Source: Burkholderiales bacterium
GTDB lineage: Bacteria; Pseudomonadota; Gammaproteobacteria; Burkholderiales; SG8-39
Assembly (NCBI GenBank): GCA_014860395.1
Contig: JACZJU010000329.1
Location: forward strand, 1 to 33,102
Reading direction: 5' to 3'
Length of the DNA: 33,102 nucleotides
The notes beneath the pieces were generated by a model. That model made no database searches. It saw only the letters and a program-made list of their open reading frames with translations, and was not told the DNA's origin. Positions 1-7,459 of this stretch are shown one piece after another (within the stretch, counting starts at the first letter, position 1; the number at the start of each line of letters is the position of its first letter). The position numbers were made by a program, and so were the translations under genes.

Positions 1-218
1 ATGCTTAGCTCTTCGTAGCCCTTGCCCGCAGCGTCCCGGGCGTCGGTGCGGTTCATTTCCAGCGCTTCCTTGAGAGTGACACGCAGCGTAGCCAGTAGCT
101 CCTCGCGCGTGCGCTCCTGACAGTTGACACCAGGAACCTCCCCAACCCAGCCAATCCACCATGGACCGTCCTGCTTTACGACTGCCGTGAAATTTTGGTT
201 CGTGTCGCTACCTCTCAT
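1..218 (-). CDS. HicB-family antitoxin, partial (C-terminus off left edge)
   Basis: The minus strand is open from an ATG at 218 to the window edge and gives 72 residues. The N-terminus NFTAVVKQDGPWWIGWVGEVPG followed by a RTREELLATLRVTLKEAL helix is the usual HicB/UPF0150 antitoxin fold (partial RNase-H-like domain). A GGAGGTAGCGAC leader precedes the ATG and supports this start. HicB proteins neutralise HicA, a double-stranded-RNA-binding mRNA interferase. In short HicB proteins of this kind the toxin gene is often downstream, which here would lie beyond position 1; no hicA is visible upstream. It could also be an orphan antitoxin. The frame is certain; the family call rests on sequence resemblance only. 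Confidence 0.72.
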   Translation of the reverse strand, partial: MRGSDTNQNFTAVVKQDGPWWIGWVGEVPGVNCQERTREELLATLRVTLKEALEMNRTDARDAAGKGYEELS

Positions 219-330
219 GTCGCTACCTCCATAGGCAATTGTACCGTGACAATCTATTTGGCGATCTAGGGAGCCGCCGCCTTGCCGTACGGAATCTCAC
301 TCCGACCCTGCCATGTCATTACAAAGTCTA

Positions 331-350
331 CGTATGTCCGCATACGGCGC
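331..350. repeat. Small inverted repeat 3' of the methyltransferase gene
   Basis: CGTATG and CATACG arms separated by TCCG lie about 10-30 bases beyond the methyltransferase stop codon (minus strand). No T-run follows, so a terminator role is only possible. The rest of 219-359 shows no gene, no recognisable attC core and no clear promoter. Confidence 0.35.
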
Positions 351-359
351 CAATCCCGC

Positions 360-983
360 CTACTCAGCCTTCTTCGCCACAATAAACACTGCTGTGTACT
401 TGCCCGGTTGCCATTGGTGGTCAATCTCAAAGCCCGCATCTGTCAAACTGTCTTCCAGCTCTCTTGAGGAAAATACCTTAACCAACGGCATCAAACCTAA
501 GAATTGCCCAATCGGCGCGATTATCTTAAAGAACTTCATCGAATCTCCAAGGCACGCGGTGCTGGTGACGAAAATGCCGCCCGATTTGAGCATTCTGTGA
601 ACCTTGGAGATCACCTCATCTTTGTCTTCCAGCAAGTGCAAGATATTGAGCCCCAACACGGCATCCAAGGTTTGATCGGGCACGCCGAATTCGTCGATAG
701 TCGAGCGTTCAAAGGTAACATTGTCGATCTTCCTCGCGTCAGCTTTGCCTCGAGCGATTTCAATCATGTTCGAGGAGATATCGATCGCTTGAATATGCTT
801 CACATAAGGTGCATGGGCGATGGCGGTCGACCCCGTGCCGCAACCAAACTCCAATACCTCCATATCCGGCCGAAAGTATTCGCGTGTGACCTGCAATTTC
901 TTTTCATACGCGGCTTCATCAGCAATGGGTCGTTTCGAATAGCGTTCCGCCATTTTGTCCCAAAATTTCGCTGACTGATCCAT
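360..983 (-). CDS. Class I SAM-dependent methyltransferase
   Basis: A 207-residue class I methyltransferase. Motif I is VLEFGCGTG at residues 43-51. An acidic post-I segment (QAIDIS) follows, then a GLNILHLLEDKD segment and the usual C-terminal strands. The substrate cannot be read from the sequence; small-molecule methylation is the default for stand-alone enzymes of this type. I prefer the ATG at 983 over a GTG at 986: GGAGG lies five bases before the ATG but only two before the GTG. The start lies 17 bases downstream of the R' box of the attC-like site, the standard spacing for a gene cassette. Base composition is visibly less GC-rich than the genes beyond 2 kb, consistent with acquisition. 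No attC was found at its 3' end. Confidence 0.85.
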   Translation of the reverse strand: MDQSAKFWDKMAERYSKRPIADEAAYEKKLQVTREYFRPDMEVLEFGCGTGSTAIAHAPYVKHIQAIDISSNMIEIARGKADARKIDNVTFERSTIDEFGVPDQTLDAVLGLNILHLLEDKDEVISKVHRMLKSGGIFVTSTACLGDSMKFFKIIAPIGQFLGLMPLVKVFSSRELEDSLTDAGFEIDHQWQPGKYTAVFIVAKKAE

Positions 984-999
984 CACCGCCTCCGCTGCC

Positions 1000-1089
1000 G
1001 CCTAACGTGGAGGTGTGCGGCGCGCCGCGCACAGCACCCAATAGAGGCAGGGCGCTTCCGGCGCGTCCGGCACCACCGCCAAGTTAGCC
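1000..1089 (-). other. attC-like integron recombination site (90 bp)
   Basis: Read on the minus strand, the site begins with GGCTAAC (1089-1083) and ends with GTTAGGC (1006-1000), a match to the GTTRRRY core. The two ends form an imperfect palindrome: GGCTAACTTGGCGGTGGTG pairs with the complement of GCCTAACGTGGAGGTG, followed by further GC-rich pairing around CGCGCC. The PaiB-like gene's TAA stop lies inside the first core box, and the next gene starts 17 bases after the second, as in integron cassette arrays. The first box (GGCTAAC) is an exact reverse complement of GTTAGCC at 1764-1758, the start of the same cassette. This is expected because a cassette's two ends form one attC when circular. 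Seen by eye; folding and a covariance-model search were not possible. Confidence 0.75.
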
Positions 1090-1763
1090 TCGTGGATCAA
1101 GCGTGACACGCTGATTGACGAGGGCTGCAATAGCCTTTGAGTCAGCGTCCTCGCGCGCCAGCAAGCCAGCAACTGTCCCAAGCTTGTCGGGTGTGGGTCG
1201 GTTTTGACTTACCTTCCATTTACCGAACAGCGTGGTGATTGGCACCTCGATACCGACGATGGAACGCAACATCTTGTCAATGTAATCAGGAGGTGCGTCC
1301 GACACCTTCCACGGTAGTGTCTGCTTGGATTCTTGTACATCGGTAAGTTGGCTTACATGCTGGAGCAACCATTCGCCGTCTTCTATAGCGCGTGGCAACC
1401 CGTGTGCGTGCACGACCGCATAGTTCCAAGTTGGTACGGCCTTTCCGTGTGCGTGCTTGCTCGGATACCAAGAAGGTGTGATGTATGTTTGTGGACCCTG
1501 GAAAATCACCACTGAGTTCGCGTACTTCGAGAACGACTGCCACACCGGGTTGGCCCGAGCCACATGGCCGATGAGAGTGCCGTGCTCTCCGCGGAGAGGG
1601 TCAAGAAGAAAGGGGATGTGATTGACAATAAGCTCGCCGTCGCCCTGCCTCACCCAAGCGCCCAACGGGTGCGACTTTATGAGGGCATGCAGAACGCTTA
1701 CATCCGACTCTTCGAAATGCTTCGGAATGTACATGTGTAATCTCCGCTGACTGACGAGGCTAA
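1006..1763 (-). mobile_element. Integron-type gene cassette carrying a PaiB-like gene
   Basis: The unit runs on the minus strand from TTAGCC (inside GTTAGCC at 1764-1758) to the G of GTTAGGC at 1006, about 758 bp. It contains one gene plus its attC. The start box and the attC R'' box are exact complements, whereas R'' against the neighbouring R' has one mismatch. That is what cassette-by-cassette insertion predicts. No integrase gene is present: the adjacent gene at 2003 is a transporter. This may therefore be a cassette cluster lacking an integrase, or a distal part of an array. The junction at 1764 has no convincing attC partner on its far side within 1765-2002. Confidence 0.6.
1084..1734 (-). 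CDS. PaiB-like FMN-binding negative transcriptional regulator family
   Basis: A 216-residue protein with the full set of PaiB-family signatures: MYIPKHF at the N-terminus, PLGAWV, NHIPFLLD, HVARANPVW, and the block VVIFQGPQTYITPSWYPSK followed by VPTWNYAVVHAHG. Family members have a split-barrel flavin-binding fold. Bacillus PaiB was described as a repressor of sporulation and protease genes, but most homologues are uncharacterised and may be flavin-dependent enzymes. Length is typical and the gene looks intact. The ATG at 1734 fits the family start. The gene fills an integron-type cassette, with its stop codon inside the attC core. Its composition is lower in GC than that of the genes from 2 kb onward. 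Confidence 0.88.
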   Translation of the reverse strand: MYIPKHFEESDVSVLHALIKSHPLGAWVRQGDGELIVNHIPFLLDPLRGEHGTLIGHVARANPVWQSFSKYANSVVIFQGPQTYITPSWYPSKHAHGKAVPTWNYAVVHAHGLPRAIEDGEWLLQHVSQLTDVQESKQTLPWKVSDAPPDYIDKMLRSIVGIEVPITTLFGKWKVSQNRPTPDKLGTVAGLLAREDADSKAIAALVNQRVTLDPRG

Positions 1764-1973
1764 CGCGATATCAAGCACCGAAATGCCGAATAACATGGCG
1801 TTTCCGCGGCGTCGCGCTTCAACTGCCACATGAAATCAACGTCATGACTTGCCGTATCTACACACAGGGCCATGCTATTCCCCGAAATCGACCGTGTTAT
1901 CCCCCTTCGCATGCGCCAACATACTGCAACGTAATAACATTGTCGACCGGGGTTAAAGCTGCCCGTCGGACTA

Positions 1974-1992
1974 GCTGGCGATCCACGCCAGC
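1974..1992 (-). terminator. Possible weak terminator hairpin after the BASS gene
   Basis: GCTGGCG and CGCCAGC arms with a five-base loop lie ten bases past the stop codon of the transporter gene at 2003. No U-tract follows on the minus strand, so intrinsic termination is uncertain. The rest of 1765-1973 shows no gene. Confidence 0.3.
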
Positions 1993-2002
1993 CGCGACAG
2001 CC

Positions 2003-2947
2003 TCACCCGCGCCCCACCCCCCGCAGCCTCGCATACACCGGCGAAAGTATCGCCGGCAGCATGTACATCGGTATCTGCGCCATGGCGAAAAACACGATGA
2101 CGTCGAAGTCGGCCTTGTCGGCGAGCGCGACCATCACCAGGCCCATGTTGCAGTTGCCGGTCATCAGGCCGACGGTGATGGCCGAGCGCATGCCGAGCCG
2201 CAACGACGCCAGGGTGCCCAGGCACTGCAGCAGGACGTTGGCGACGAAGGCCGCGATGGTGACCAGCACGACGTAGCCCGGCCGCGCCAGCGCCACCGCA
2301 GTGACGCCGTCCATGATCGCGAGCGCGAACATCACCAGCGTCGCCACCGAGGCGCCGTCGAGCATGCGCGCGTTGGCTTCCAGTTTTTGCCGCGGCACTA
2401 GGCGCCGCAGCGCCAGCGCCGCGGCAAAGGCCCCGCCCACCATCAGCGCCAGGCGCAGCATGAAGGTGGCGAGGTCGATGTCTATCCTGAGGCCCAGCAG
2501 CCACAGCGCCACCAGCGGCAGCGAGAACGGCATCAGCGCGGTGGTGACGACGATCACGATCACCGCGAGCGCCGCGTCCAGGCCGAGGATCAGGCTGATC
2601 GCGGCCGATGAGACGATGGGCGCGGCCGCCGCCATCAGGGTCAGCCCCTGCACCAGCGCCGGCGGCAGGCTGAAGACTTTGAGCGCGAGCCACATCACAA
2701 GCGGCGAAGCGAGCAGCAGCCCGGCGGTGATCAGCGCCACCAGGCCGGGGCGGCGCCCGTAGGCCGCGAGCGCGTCCCAGTCCAGGCGCAGAAGCGCAAT
2801 CACCAGCGGGATCAGCAGGCCGGGGATCAGCATGGGTCGCGCGAGCGCAGCGAGCTGCGGCACGAGCAGCCCGACCAGCACGCCGCCGGCGAGGAACAGC
2901 GTGGCGTGCTGTCCGAGATAATCGAAAGCGCGGTGCAGCGCGCGCAT
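2003..2947 (-). CDS. Bile acid:sodium symporter (BASS)-type membrane transporter
   Basis: A 314-residue, very hydrophobic protein with about ten apparent membrane segments, including LFLAGGVLVGLLVPQL near the N-terminus and AALAVIVIVVTTALMPFSLP in the middle. The GLMTGNCNMGLVMVAL segment resembles the conserved C-terminal unwound-helix motif of BASS/BART proteins. Sodium-coupled uptake or export of an organic anion is the family's usual job; the substrate is unknown. I chose ATG 2947 (MRALHRAF), 20 bases after the stop of the esterase gene at 2968. No clear ribosome binding site precedes it, so translational coupling is likely. It is probably the last gene of an MFS-esterase-BASS transcription unit. 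Confidence 0.75.
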   Translation of the reverse strand: MRALHRAFDYLGQHATLFLAGGVLVGLLVPQLAALARPMLIPGLLIPLVIALLRLDWDALAAYGRRPGLVALITAGLLLASPLVMWLALKVFSLPPALVQGLTLMAAAAPIVSSAAISLILGLDAALAVIVIVVTTALMPFSLPLVALWLLGLRIDIDLATFMLRLALMVGGAFAAALALRRLVPRQKLEANARMLDGASVATLVMFALAIMDGVTAVALARPGYVVLVTIAAFVANVLLQCLGTLASLRLGMRSAITVGLMTGNCNMGLVMVALADKADFDVIVFFAMAQIPMYMLPAILSPVYARLRGVGRG

Positions 2948-2967
2948 CGGGTTCGCGGCCGGGGCGC

Positions 2968-3918
2968 CTAGTCCGTCGGCGGCCTGAACGCCTGCGCCAG
3001 ACTCTGCCCGAAACGGTACAAAGCGTGGTTGGCCGTGGCGACCACGCCGCCCATGGTGAGAAAGCCGTGCGCCATGCCTTCGAAGCATTCGTACAGCACC
3101 GGCACGCCGGCGGCGACCAGCCGGTCGGAGTAGGCTCGGCCTTCGTCCACCAGGGGATCGTAGCCGGCGGTGATGATATGCGCCTGCGGCAGGCGCGCCA
3201 GATCCGCGGCACGGATGGGCGAAGCGCGCCAGTCGTCGTAGTCCGCGCTCGCGAGGTAGTTGTCGCGAAACCAGAGCATGTTGTTGCGCGTGAGCAGATA
3301 GCCCTCGCCGAATTTGGTGTGCGAAGCGCTGTCCATGCGCTGGTCGGTCGCGGGGTAGGCGAGCGCCTGGAACACGAGCGGCGGCCCGCCCGCGTCGCGC
3401 AGGGTGATCGCCACCACCGTGGCGAGGTTGCCGCCGGCGCTGTCCCCGCCCACGGCGATGCGCGTCGCATCGACGCTGAGCGCGGTCGCCTCCCGCGCCA
3501 CCCAGCGCGTGGCGGCGACGCAATCGTCGACCGCCGCCGGGAACTTGTGTTCCGGCCCCATGCGGTAATCGACCGAAACGACGGCGCAGCGCGCCTTGTT
3601 GGCGAGCGTGCGGCAGACGATGTCGTGCGTGTCCAGGTCGCCTATGGTCCAGCCGCCGCCGTGAAAATACACCAGCACCGGCAGCGGCGCGCCCGCCTCG
3701 GTGCCGAGGCCGCGGTACAGCCGCAGCGGGATTGCCCCGGCCGGGCCGGGAGCGGCAAGGTCGCGCACTTCGCCTACGTCGGGGACAGGCGGGGCGAGTG
3801 CGCCGCGGGTTTCCTTGTACAGCCGGCGCGCCTCGACCGCGCTCACCGTGTAGAACGGCGGCAGGCCGGACTGGTTCACGCGCTCGATCACCGCTTGCAT
3901 TTGCCGATCGACTGGCAT
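2968..3918 (-). CDS. Alpha/beta hydrolase, HSL-family esterase/lipase
   Basis: A 316-residue alpha/beta hydrolase of the hormone-sensitive-lipase class. The oxyanion motif HGGG is at residues 86-89 (YFHGGGWTIGD). The nucleophile motif GDSAGG is at 158-163, with Ser160 catalytic. A later YDPLVDEG supplies the acid and GMAHGF the histidine. It hydrolyses carboxyl esters; the natural substrate is unknown. I prefer the ATG at 3918 because AAAGGA lies upstream at good spacing; an in-frame ATG at 3942 would add eight residues. Placement between an MFS and a BASS-type transporter suggests import or export of an esterified compound, which is inference. The gene is complete. Confidence 0.9.
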   Translation of the reverse strand: MPVDRQMQAVIERVNQSGLPPFYTVSAVEARRLYKETRGALAPPVPDVGEVRDLAAPGPAGAIPLRLYRGLGTEAGAPLPVLVYFHGGGWTIGDLDTHDIVCRTLANKARCAVVSVDYRMGPEHKFPAAVDDCVAATRWVAREATALSVDATRIAVGGDSAGGNLATVVAITLRDAGGPPLVFQALAYPATDQRMDSASHTKFGEGYLLTRNNMLWFRDNYLASADYDDWRASPIRAADLARLPQAHIITAGYDPLVDEGRAYSDRLVAAGVPVLYECFEGMAHGFLTMGGVVATANHALYRFGQSLAQAFRPPTD

Positions 3919-3954
3919 GGCTGTCCTTTCAAAACCGTTCACGAAATCGCCGGC

Positions 3955-5136
3955 TCAGGCGGCGGCGACGGCGGCGCGCCGCCGCAGTGCGAGCCACACC
4001 AACGCCGCGGCTATCACCGCCAGCACCGGTATGGCAGTGTAATTGAGCATGTCCCAGCCGTTGCGGTTCATCAGCAGGCCGGAGGAAAACGACGAAGTCG
4101 CCGTGGTCAGGAACACCATGAAGTCGTGCGTGCCCTGGGCCTTGGCCTTCTCCGACGGACGGTAGCACTCGGTCAGCAGGGTGGTGCCACCGACATAGAG
4201 GAAATTCCAGCCTATGCCGAGCGCAACCAGCGCCCACCAGAAATTGGCCACCAGCACCCCCGAAAGCGCGATGCCCACGCACAGCGACTCCAGCACCACG
4301 CCGGCGGACAGGATCCTGAGCACGCCATAGCGCTTAATCAGGGAGCCGGTGAAGAACGAGGGCGCGTACATGCCGATCACATGCCACTGGATCACCGTCG
4401 CGGCCGAGCTATAGGGATGGCCGCACAGCCCCATCGCCAGCGGCGTCGCCGTCATTAGGAGGTTCATCACGCCGTAGCCCAGCGCCGAGCAGGTGACGGC
4501 GACGATGAACGCCGGCTGCGCCGCGAGCGCGCGCAGCGGCCGCACCGGCTCGTGGCGCTCGGCCACGCTGGGCGCGGGAATGCGAATGAAGGCGATCAGC
4601 CCCATGGTGATGAGGCAGAAGACGATGAGCGAGGCATAGGCGCCGAGGAAGGGCACGGCGAACATGTCGCGCGTGTACGTGGAGAGCTGCGGCCCGATGA
4701 TGCCGCCGACCAGACCGCCGGTGAGCACCAGCGAGATCGCCTTCGCCTTGAAGTCGTGGCTGGCGGCGTCGGCGGCGGCGAAGCGGTAATACTGGCCGAA
4801 GGCATTGTAGACGCCCAGCACCAGCACGCCCGCGCACAGCAGCCAGAAGCTGTGCAGCCACAGGGCGAGGCAGCATACGAGGGCGCCGGCTATGCCCATG
4901 ACCGTGCCGACCTGGAAACCGGTCTGACGGCCGAAGCGCTTCATGAAAAACGACGCCGGCAGCGTCGTCAGCGCCGCGCCGACGACGTAGGCGGTGGCGG
5001 GCAGCGTCGCCAGCATCTTGTTGTCCGCAAGAGAGAATCCGGCCAGCGCCGCGAGGGAAATCAGGGTGACGTTGTTGACCAGCAGCATCGCCTGGCAGCC
5101 GGCGAGCAGAGCGACGTTCTTCTTGGCGTTTTCCAT
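3955..5136 (-). CDS. MFS transporter
   Basis: A major facilitator superfamily carrier of 393 residues from MENAKKNVALLAGCQAMLL. Twelve apparent membrane helices are interrupted by a central polar loop (IPAPSVAERHEPVRPLRAL). The motif-A-like loop FMKRFGRQTGFQVG follows helix 2. A GTG at 5157 would add seven residues (RIASPH before the Met). Neither start has a clear ribosome binding site, and I chose 5136 because family members begin close to this point. The substrate cannot be told. It heads the minus-strand group that continues with the esterase and BASS genes; the 36-base gap to the esterase supports co-transcription. Confidence 0.85.
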   Translation of the reverse strand: MENAKKNVALLAGCQAMLLVNNVTLISLAALAGFSLADNKMLATLPATAYVVGAALTTLPASFFMKRFGRQTGFQVGTVMGIAGALVCCLALWLHSFWLLCAGVLVLGVYNAFGQYYRFAAADAASHDFKAKAISLVLTGGLVGGIIGPQLSTYTRDMFAVPFLGAYASLIVFCLITMGLIAFIRIPAPSVAERHEPVRPLRALAAQPAFIVAVTCSALGYGVMNLLMTATPLAMGLCGHPYSSAATVIQWHVIGMYAPSFFTGSLIKRYGVLRILSAGVVLESLCVGIALSGVLVANFWWALVALGIGWNFLYVGGTTLLTECYRPSEKAKAQGTHDFMVFLTTATSSFSSGLLMNRNGWDMLNYTAIPVLAVIAAALVWLALRRRAAVAAA

Positions 5137-5287
5137 GTGCGGGGAGGCAATGCGCACCGCGATAGTGCCGGGCGCAGCGCTGTTTCGGTTGCGGGACAGG
5201 GCGGATTATAGAAGAGGCGGCGCCGACGCACCACGGAAATGAAGCGCCGCCATTGGCAAATTGCACACGCTTCCTGCACGATACCGA

Positions 5288-5316
5288 TTGACAAATTGCG
5301 CAGGCTGATTCATTCT
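5288..5316 (+). promoter_or_regulatory. Sigma-70-type promoter for the SWIB gene
   Basis: A perfect TTGACA (5288-5293) is followed after 17 bases by CATTCT (5311-5316), a weak -10. The start codon is 66 bases further on, with AGGAGAGG as ribosome binding site. No other convincing hexamers were seen in 5158-5381. Confidence 0.5.
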
Positions 5317-5381
5317 GCCGCTGCGTGTTACGCACGAGAGCAAACGCAGTCGCCGTCAATCACCTTAGGAGAGGAAAACTC

Positions 5382-5714
5382 ATGGCCACAAAGAAGAAAG
5401 CAAGCAAGAAAACCGCAACCAAGAAAACCGCAACCAAGAAAGCAGTCAAAGCCAAAGTCAAGCGCAAGCCGAATGCGGCGTTCATGAAACCCATGACCCC
5501 GAGCGCGTCGCTGGGCGCGGTGATCGGCAATAGCCCGATGCCCCGTACCGAAGTGACCAAGAAGATCTGGGCCTACATCAAGAAGAACAAACTGCAAGAC
5601 GCCAAGAACCGGCGCATGATCAATGCCGATGAAAAGCTCAAGGAAGTTTTCAAAGGCGCGAAGCAGGTATCGATGTTCGAAATGACCAAGCTGGTCAGCA
5701 AGCACCTGAAGTAG
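5382..5714 (+). CDS. SWIB/MDM2-domain protein with lysine-rich N-terminal tail
   Basis: A 110-residue basic protein. Residues 2-30 are a lysine/alanine/threonine-rich tail containing a tandem KKTAT repeat, reminiscent of histone-H1-like and bacterial nucleoid-associated tails. The rest is a SWIB domain: FMKPMTPSASLGAVIG, then a KKIWAYIKKNKLQD block, RRMINADEKL and FEMTKLVSKHLK. SWIB domains in eukaryotes belong to SWI/SNF complexes. In bacteria (Chlamydia, some proteobacteria) they occur as small proteins thought to bind DNA or topoisomerase. AGGAGAGG seven bases upstream fixes the ATG at 5382. It is a single-gene unit with its own promoter and terminator. Confidence 0.9.
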   Translation: MATKKKASKKTATKKTATKKAVKAKVKRKPNAAFMKPMTPSASLGAVIGNSPMPRTEVTKKIWAYIKKNKLQDAKNRRMINADEKLKEVFKGAKQVSMFEMTKLVSKHLK

Positions 5715-5733
5715 ATTTCGTTCAGTCTCCAGC

Positions 5734-5762
5734 GAAAAGGGCGGCCTCGAGCCGCCCTTTTC
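5734..5762 (+). terminator. Intrinsic terminator after the SWIB gene
   Basis: GAAAAGGGCGGC and GCCGCCCTTTTC form a 12-bp stem with a five-base loop 20 bases past the stop codon; the stem's distal strand ends in TTTTC. The flanking A-run makes it potentially bidirectional. Confidence 0.85.
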
Positions 5763-5911
5763 GTTTGCGCGTCAGCGGCAGGGTCGCCGGCAGCAATGCA
5801 TGCTTTACCCCTGAACTACGCGTGGTCTTCTCCTTGATTCGAATGCCGGTATGGGTCCATGATAGTCGCCATGATCGATACTGCCCAAAACACAGGAAAG
5901 CGGATGCCGTC

Positions 5912-6565
5912 ATGGCACGTGCTGCGTTAACCGTCCTGCTGTCGCTTTTATTCCTCGCCGGCGCGGCGAATGCCGCACCTGGCGCGCTAAGCCGCGAGCA
6001 GGCGCTGCAGTCGCTCGCGCACGCCGATGCCGCCGAAGCGCGGCGCCAGGCGGCGAGCCGCCTGGGTGAGGTGGGCGCGATGGACGACATCCCGGAGCTG
6101 GTGCTCGCGCTGCATGATTCCGACGAGACCACGCGCGTGCGCGCCGAACAGGCGATGTGGCAGATCTGGGGCCGATCCGGGGACCCGCAGGTGGACAAAC
6201 TGTACCAAGCCGGGGTCGAGCAGATGAACGCCGACGAACTGCGGAAGGGCATAGCCACCTTCACCCGCATCATCGAACTCAAGCCCGAGTTTGCCGAGGG
6301 CTGGAACAAGCGCGCCACGCTGTATTTTCTGATGGGCGAATACCAGAAGTCGCTCGCCGACTGCGCCCAGGTGATCAAGCGCAACCCCTATCATTTCGGC
6401 GCGCTGTCCGGTTACGGCCAGATCTACCTCAAGCTGGAGGATTACGAGCGCTCCCTGGAGTATTTCGAGCGCGCCATCGAAGTGAACCCCAACATGAGCG
6501 GCGTCAGGATCAACATCCTCCTGCTCGAGCAACTGATAGAGAAGCGGCGCAGGAACATGGTATAG
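5912..6565 (+). CDS. Periplasmic HEAT/TPR-repeat protein
   Basis: A 217-residue protein with a signal peptide (MARAALTVLLSLLFLAGAANA). A short HEAT-like segment follows (residues about 30-90, including DDIPELVLALHDSDETTRVRA). Next come three tetratricopeptide repeats (about 95-205), recognisable in WNKRATLYFLMGEYQKSLADC and YGQIYLKLEDYERSLEYF. Such proteins act as protein-protein scaffolds; the partner is unknown. The start is the ATG just before the hydrophobic core. An AGGAAAG lies 11 bases upstream, somewhat far, so initiation a little upstream is possible. The gene stands alone, ending next to a repeat that separates it from the convergent hydrolase gene. Confidence 0.82.
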   Translation: MARAALTVLLSLLFLAGAANAAPGALSREQALQSLAHADAAEARRQAASRLGEVGAMDDIPELVLALHDSDETTRVRAEQAMWQIWGRSGDPQVDKLYQAGVEQMNADELRKGIATFTRIIELKPEFAEGWNKRATLYFLMGEYQKSLADCAQVIKRNPYHFGALSGYGQIYLKLEDYERSLEYFERAIEVNPNMSGVRINILLLEQLIEKRRRNMV

Positions 6566-6569
6566 ATCC

Positions 6570-6650
6570 TTGTTACAACACGAGGGGATGCCTCCCCTCA
6601 TACTCCCCTAAGTCAGAGGCTGCTTCGGCAATTCCGAAGCAGCCTCTAAA
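6570..6650 (-). repeat. Dispersed two-hairpin repeat, copy A
   Basis: Copy A of a three-copy family. The first hairpin has a perfect 14-bp stem (6615-6628 with 6634-6647; AGAGGCTGCTTCGG and its complement). The second is GAGGGGA-TGCC-TCCCCTC (6582-6599). The element ends in TTGTTAC, that is GTAACAA on the minus strand. Read on the minus strand it matches copy C (25508-25590) through the TTAGGGGAG, GAGGGGAGGCATCCCCTC and GTAACAA blocks, while the stem of the first hairpin differs with pairing kept. It lies between convergent genes and could act as a bidirectional terminator. Confidence 0.8.
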
Positions 6651-6655
6651 TCGTT

Positions 6656-7444
6656 TCAGCCGGCGAGCAGTTCCGCCGCGAGCTGGCGCACCGCCTCCGC
6701 CGCCGCCTGCGGGCGCTCGAGCGGGAACAGGTGCCCGCCCTCGATGCGCTTCACGCGGAAGCTGCGGCGCGTATGCGTGAGCCCCACCTGGCGCAGCACG
6801 TTCGAATGCCGCCCGCCGATGAAACCAGCCGGCACTTTGAGCCGGCTGCAGTAGTAGACCAGGTCGTGCGGCACGCTGCGGTAGATGCTGTATTCGATTT
6901 CCGGGTCGAACAGCAGCCGCACATGGCCGCCCACGCGCTCGGTGCCGAGCTCGGCGTAATCGCGCAGGCAGTCCGGGTCGAAGTTGCGAAAGATCTTGCG
7001 GCGGCGAAAATGCGCGACCATGTCCTCGGCCGAGGGCCAGTCGCGCCGCCGCTCGCGCGTGCCGTGCGCTGGGGTGAGGCGATCGACCATGCCCAGGCGC
7101 TTCAGCATGCCGAAGGCTGCGCCGGTGAAATAGCCGATGATGGGCGCGTCCAGCAGGATGATGCACTTGAACAGTTCCGGTCGCTGCACCGCCGCCATGA
7201 AGGTGAGATAGCCGCCGAGCGAATGTCCCACGCCCACCACCGGCGAGCGGTAATTGGTCGAGATGTGGTCGATCAGCTGCGCCAACAGGTGGGGCCAGCC
7301 ATCGGTGACCGGATAGGCCGGGTCATGGCCGATGCAATTGATGCTGCCGATGCGAAAATCCGGCTCCAGATAGCTGAAGAATTTGCGGTAGCAATCGGCC
7401 GGGAAGCCGTTCGCATGGGAAAAGTGCAGGATGTTGCGGTGCAT
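6656..7444 (-). CDS. Alpha/beta hydrolase
   Basis: A 262-residue alpha/beta-hydrolase. The FSHANGFPADCYRKFF start is characteristic of a group of proteobacterial hydrolases. GHSLGG at residues 73-78 supplies the nucleophile Ser75, and the C-terminal GGHLFPLERP supplies the catalytic His. The substrate is unknown; esterase or thioesterase activity is plausible. It is the last gene of the DUF3301-fpr-DUF6279-hydrolase run, 15 bases after the lipoprotein gene. The gene is intact and ends six bases from repeat copy A. Confidence 0.88.
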   Translation of the reverse strand: MHRNILHFSHANGFPADCYRKFFSYLEPDFRIGSINCIGHDPAYPVTDGWPHLLAQLIDHISTNYRSPVVGVGHSLGGYLTFMAAVQRPELFKCIILLDAPIIGYFTGAAFGMLKRLGMVDRLTPAHGTRERRRDWPSAEDMVAHFRRRKIFRNFDPDCLRDYAELGTERVGGHVRLLFDPEIEYSIYRSVPHDLVYYCSRLKVPAGFIGGRHSNVLRQVGLTHTRRSFRVKRIEGGHLFPLERPQAAAEAVRQLAAELLAG

Positions 7445-7459
7445 CTTCGTGCCGCGCCC

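Noticed and set aside
1765..2002. Possible second attC or attI site upstream of the PaiB-like cassette
   Set aside because: GTTATCC near 1895 and GTTAAAG near 1951 were tried as partners of GGCTAAC at 1758, but the arms do not pair convincingly and the spacing is at or beyond the usual attC range. There is no integrase gene next to it, so an attI call has no support.
1971..3523. Long open frames of about 500 codons on the minus strand across the BASS and esterase genes
   Set aside because: They read out of frame through high-GC genes with Arg/Ala-rich, low-complexity products. The true genes are recognisable families in other frames or begin further in.
3025..4458. 477-codon plus-strand frame opposite the esterase and MFS genes
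   Set aside because: The product is rich in His, Arg, Gly and Gln with no domain, the usual antisense shadow of high-GC coding DNA.
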